Under the pieces are notes generated by a model. It ran no database searches. It worked only from the letters and a program-made list of their open reading frames with translations, and was not told the origin of the DNA. Below, piece after piece: positions 61,448-64,000 of a DNA stretch of 64,000 nt. How positions within the stretch are numbered: the stretch's first letter is position 1; each line of letters starts with the position of its first letter. The DNA comes from Mesorhabditis belari. Taxonomy: Eukaryota; Nematoda; Chromadorea; Rhabditida; Rhabditidae. A program made the position numbers and the translations under genes. The stretch spans positions 434,501 through 498,500 of the forward strand of contig CAUEEP010000937.1 of the NCBI GenBank assembly GCA_958450365.1, given 5' to 3'.

Positions 61448-64000
61448 TTAATAATTATATAATCTTGGCCTTTTAGTCACATAATGGAAACGTGATTTTT
61501 TCGTCGTTTCGGGTTCGTTTAGAGAATAATCATCTTCATTCTCATTCTCATTCTCATCAATACTTTCCATTTCCTGTTCTGTCGTTGATTGGGTTTCCTC
61601 GCTTTCTTCCTGAAACAGAGCCAATGAAATGAAAGATAGTATCTATAGCTACAGTCTCATAGCTACAGTCTCATAGCTACAGTACCCAACCTACAGTGCT
61701 AGGTTTAGAGCTACGGTACCTCCACCCAAAAGGCTTACTGTACCAGATACAATTCCTTTTTTACTTGTCCCAGCTTATGGACAGGCTATGCAAGGACAGG
61801 CTATGCAAGGTTTGATCTCGAGACTGTCGGTCCCGTTTTATCCAAAGCCATCAGGATTTCCAGTTATTTTTATTATCTCAGGGTGCAAGCTGGATGTCAC
61901 AGCTAACAATGAAAAGGTGCAAAGCGATAGTGCTAGCTTTTAGAAATCTCGAATTTGATCTCGAGACTGTCGGTCCCGTTTTATCCAAAACCATCAGAAA
62001 TTCCAGTTATTTTTATTATCCCATTGTGCAAGCTGGATGTCACATCAAACAATGAGAAGGTTTAAAGCGACAGTGCTAACATTTTAGAAATCTCAAATTT
62101 GATCAAATTTGATCACGACACCGTCGGTCCCATTTTCTCCAAAACCATCAGGAATTCCAGTTATTTTTATTATCCCATTGTGCAAGCTGGATGTCACACT
62201 GGCCTAAGTACAGTATTTCAACTAACTTGAGCAAAAAGTGTCTTTTAAAGCAGCTACAGTACCTTTAGTAGATGCCTATCTACAGTACCCCAGGTTGGTG
62301 ATTCCACTTGAAAGCCATCAAATTCGATTCAACTCAATTACCTCTCTCAAAACGTCTTCTTTTTCTCTTTGTTGTTCTTTTCTCCATTCCGATAGATCAT
62401 CGGGTAGATCGCTTAAATCGACGAGTTCAGGGAATCTAAAGAAAACCGAGGATTACGGTAGATTTTAGGTATCCTTTAGAATCTTCTTCAAAGCTCACTT
62501 TTCTTTCGTTTTCTTTTCCTCTTCGAAATCCCCATTGTCTTTCTGCAATTTCGTCTTCACCAGCTTCTTCGTTGTCTGAAATTACTGTACTGTAGACAAT
62601 TTGTAGACGCTTTAGATACTAGAAATATAGTAGATACTATAGAGAATTTCTAGCTACTGTAGATACTAGAAATCGAGTCCTTTAAATTACAATATCTTTC
62701 TCTACTTACTTTCATCTCATTCAAAAGATCGGCTTCATTTATCGTATCCATCGAAATATCGTGTCTTCGCATTCCCGGTGGATTCCCGGTGGATTTTTGG
62801 TAATTTGATGGAGCTGGTGGATGGGCTAGATGAGTGGGAGTCGATTGGAGAGCAAGATCTAAAGTTTATCAATCATCTACTATCTATAAAAGAGCTGTTT
62901 CTGTCTGTCCGTCTGTCCGTTTGTCCGTTTGTTAGTTTGTCCGTTTGTCCGTCTGTCCGTCTGTCCATCTCTCTGTCTGTCCGCTTGTCTGTCCGTCTGT
63001 CCGTCTGTCTGTTCGTCTGTCCGTCCGTCCGTCTGTCTGTCTGTCCGTCTGTCCGTCTGTCTGTCTGTCCGTCTGTCCGTCTGTCCGTCTGTCTGTTTTC
63101 CTGTCCAAAAGTACCGACACGAGCGGGAGTTAAACCCGGGTTGCGTAGGTTAGAGAAAAGTGCGCTCAAATTGCACCATAGCATGACCGAGTGGTTAACG
63201 CGCGCATCTCTTAAACGAACGGAAGAGAGATCGCTGGTTCGACTCCTCTTGCCGCCAATTCTTTTGCCTTTCTTTTGATTAATAGATAACAAAGAAATAC
63301 GATAGAAAGTTCTGATTTCTAAAGATCGCCTTTAAAAAAGATACCATAACCCAATTTCGACTGGGTTCAAGCTACCGTAACAGAACTTTGATTGGATTCA
63401 AGTGTGGATTTCTGTCTAGGCTGATCATAGATTTCTGGCTGATCATAGATTTCTGAAAGGTATTCTTTAAAATCTATTGTCGGTCAATGATCCAGAGTAC
63501 GGTAGGCTTTTAGAAAACATAATGATTTGAAGAAATAATCGAAGAATCACCTGAAGAAAGATCCAAGATTGGAGTTAAACGGGGCATTTGCTGTAAATTG
63601 AAATCAAATTAAGAATAAACAAACAAACAAACAAACGATTATTCAAAAGCTAACAAATTACGATAAATGTCTAGATCTTTAGATCGTTAGATCTTTAGCT
63701 AAAAACCCAACCTTTTCATGCAAAAGCGAGATCTCAAAGGGGCACGGGCAAAACTTTGGATTCGATCCTCGTTCACCGGGTTGTCCTTAAAAGATCGTCG
63801 TGATGACAAAAGACAAAAGGTCCGATTGATACTAATACTAAAACTGATAACTGGTACATTGTACCCTCAAACAATCGATTGACTACAATCGTCATGAAAG
63901 GTGGAAATGTTTTCGACCTTTATTTCCACGTTTTCCCGATGATCCAGGGATTCCATCAAGTCCTCGGGGCCCTCGTTGTCCGGGTGGACCAGAAACACCC
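61448..64000 (-). CDS. Collagen-like protein with CPCP motif and acidic tail (5' end outside)
   Basis: Minus-strand exons: 63918 to beyond 64000, 63712-63785, 63551-63590, 62710-62813, 62499-62575, 62342-62435 and 61448-61609; all joins keep frame. The first exon here reads SGPPGQRGPRGLDGIPGSSG, a Gly-X-Y triple helix that continues off the window. It is followed by GQPGERGSNPKFCPCPFEI; nematode cuticle collagens end their helix with YCPCP-like cysteines, which form interchain disulfides. Unlike those, the frame continues for about 170 more residues, rich in Glu, Lys and Asp (MDTINEADLLNEMK, FPELVDLSDLPDDLSEW, ENENENEDDYSLNEPET) to TAA at 61448. Either an unusual C-terminal extension or two genes whose exons happen to join; every phase fits, which favours one gene. 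Partial at the 5' end. Confidence 0.75.
61740..62200. repeat. ~145-bp repeat (family B), three copies
   Basis: CTGGATGTCAC cores at about 61890, 62035 and 62190, with TTCCAGTTATTTTTATTATC before each. Same family as 36722-36918. In an intron of the collagen-like gene. Confidence 0.9.
62896..63103. repeat. (GTCTGTCC)n array
   Basis: 4- to 8-bp units GTCT/GTCC; reverse-complement type of the array at 42388. In an intron of the collagen-like gene. Confidence 0.95.
63176..63257 (+). pseudogene. tRNA-like element, class II size
   Basis: ATGACCGAGTGGTTAACGCG (tRNA-Ser/Leu-like box A), a loop with TAA, a long variable arm and GGTTCGACTCC (box B). T-stem pairs at only two positions. In an intron of the collagen-like gene, opposite strand. 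Confidence 0.45.

Noticed and set aside
4726..63257. Calling all tRNA-like sequences functional tRNA genes
   Set aside because: Box A and B are good, but acceptor and T-stems mostly fail to pair in the copies I checked (5184, 41428, 42868, 63176) and anticodon arms vary. Only 43269-43341 came close.

Overview
The window looks like nuclear DNA of a nematode. Genes are split into many short exons whose acceptors mostly read TTTCAG or TTTTAG. The right-edge gene carries a Gly-X-Y collagen exon followed by a CPCP motif of the kind seen near the C-terminus of nematode cuticle collagens. DD34D-type mariner debris is plentiful. No species can be named.

Five protein genes can be assembled by reading exons in frame. 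(1) 13268-15913 (+), 15 exons, an LKB1/STK11/PAR-4 kinase. (2) 16399-28034 (+), 22 exons, exocyst subunit EXOC8/Exo84. (3) 29502-39368 (-), 16 exons, a SMYD-type MYND/SET protein. (4) 42166-50468 (-), a TMEM144-type multipass membrane protein. (5) 61448 to beyond 64000 (-), the 3' part of a collagen-like gene. They do not form one pathway. PAR-4 (polarity and energy kinase) and EXOC8 (exocytosis) are tandem and only 485 bp apart. A lone terminal-exon-like piece lies at 12038-12112.

Region by region: 1-12 kb is gene-poor and holds minisatellites, tRNA-like elements, two broken mariners and a fold-back element. 12-28 kb holds the two plus-strand genes, whose introns host several fold-back or MITE elements. 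28-29.3 kb is a large fold-back element beside A/G homopolymer runs. 29.5-39.4 kb is the SMYD gene with very repeat-rich introns. 39.4-42.1 kb holds a 12-bp array and tRNA-like repeats. 42-50.5 kb is the TMEM144 gene, whose first intron is mostly one 1.5-kb array. 50.5-61.4 kb is a gene desert of minisatellites, a nested mariner/fold-back/LINE complex, an array apparently grown from a LINE fragment, and a 1.3-kb TTACAGG-type 7-mer array. 61.4-64 kb is the collagen-like gene.

The most notable feature is the density and diversity of tandem arrays (about 45 by eye), together with roughly 25 tRNA-like sequences. The tRNA-like sequences keep box A and box B, but the acceptor stems I checked do not pair. 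Some lie in larger repeat units: divergent pairs around a shared spacer, and about 150-bp tandem units next to a TATATAAGG motif. They look like tRNA-derived mobile repeats rather than working tRNA genes. Nearly all long single-frame ORFs in the window are translations of tandem repeats and are not annotated as genes.
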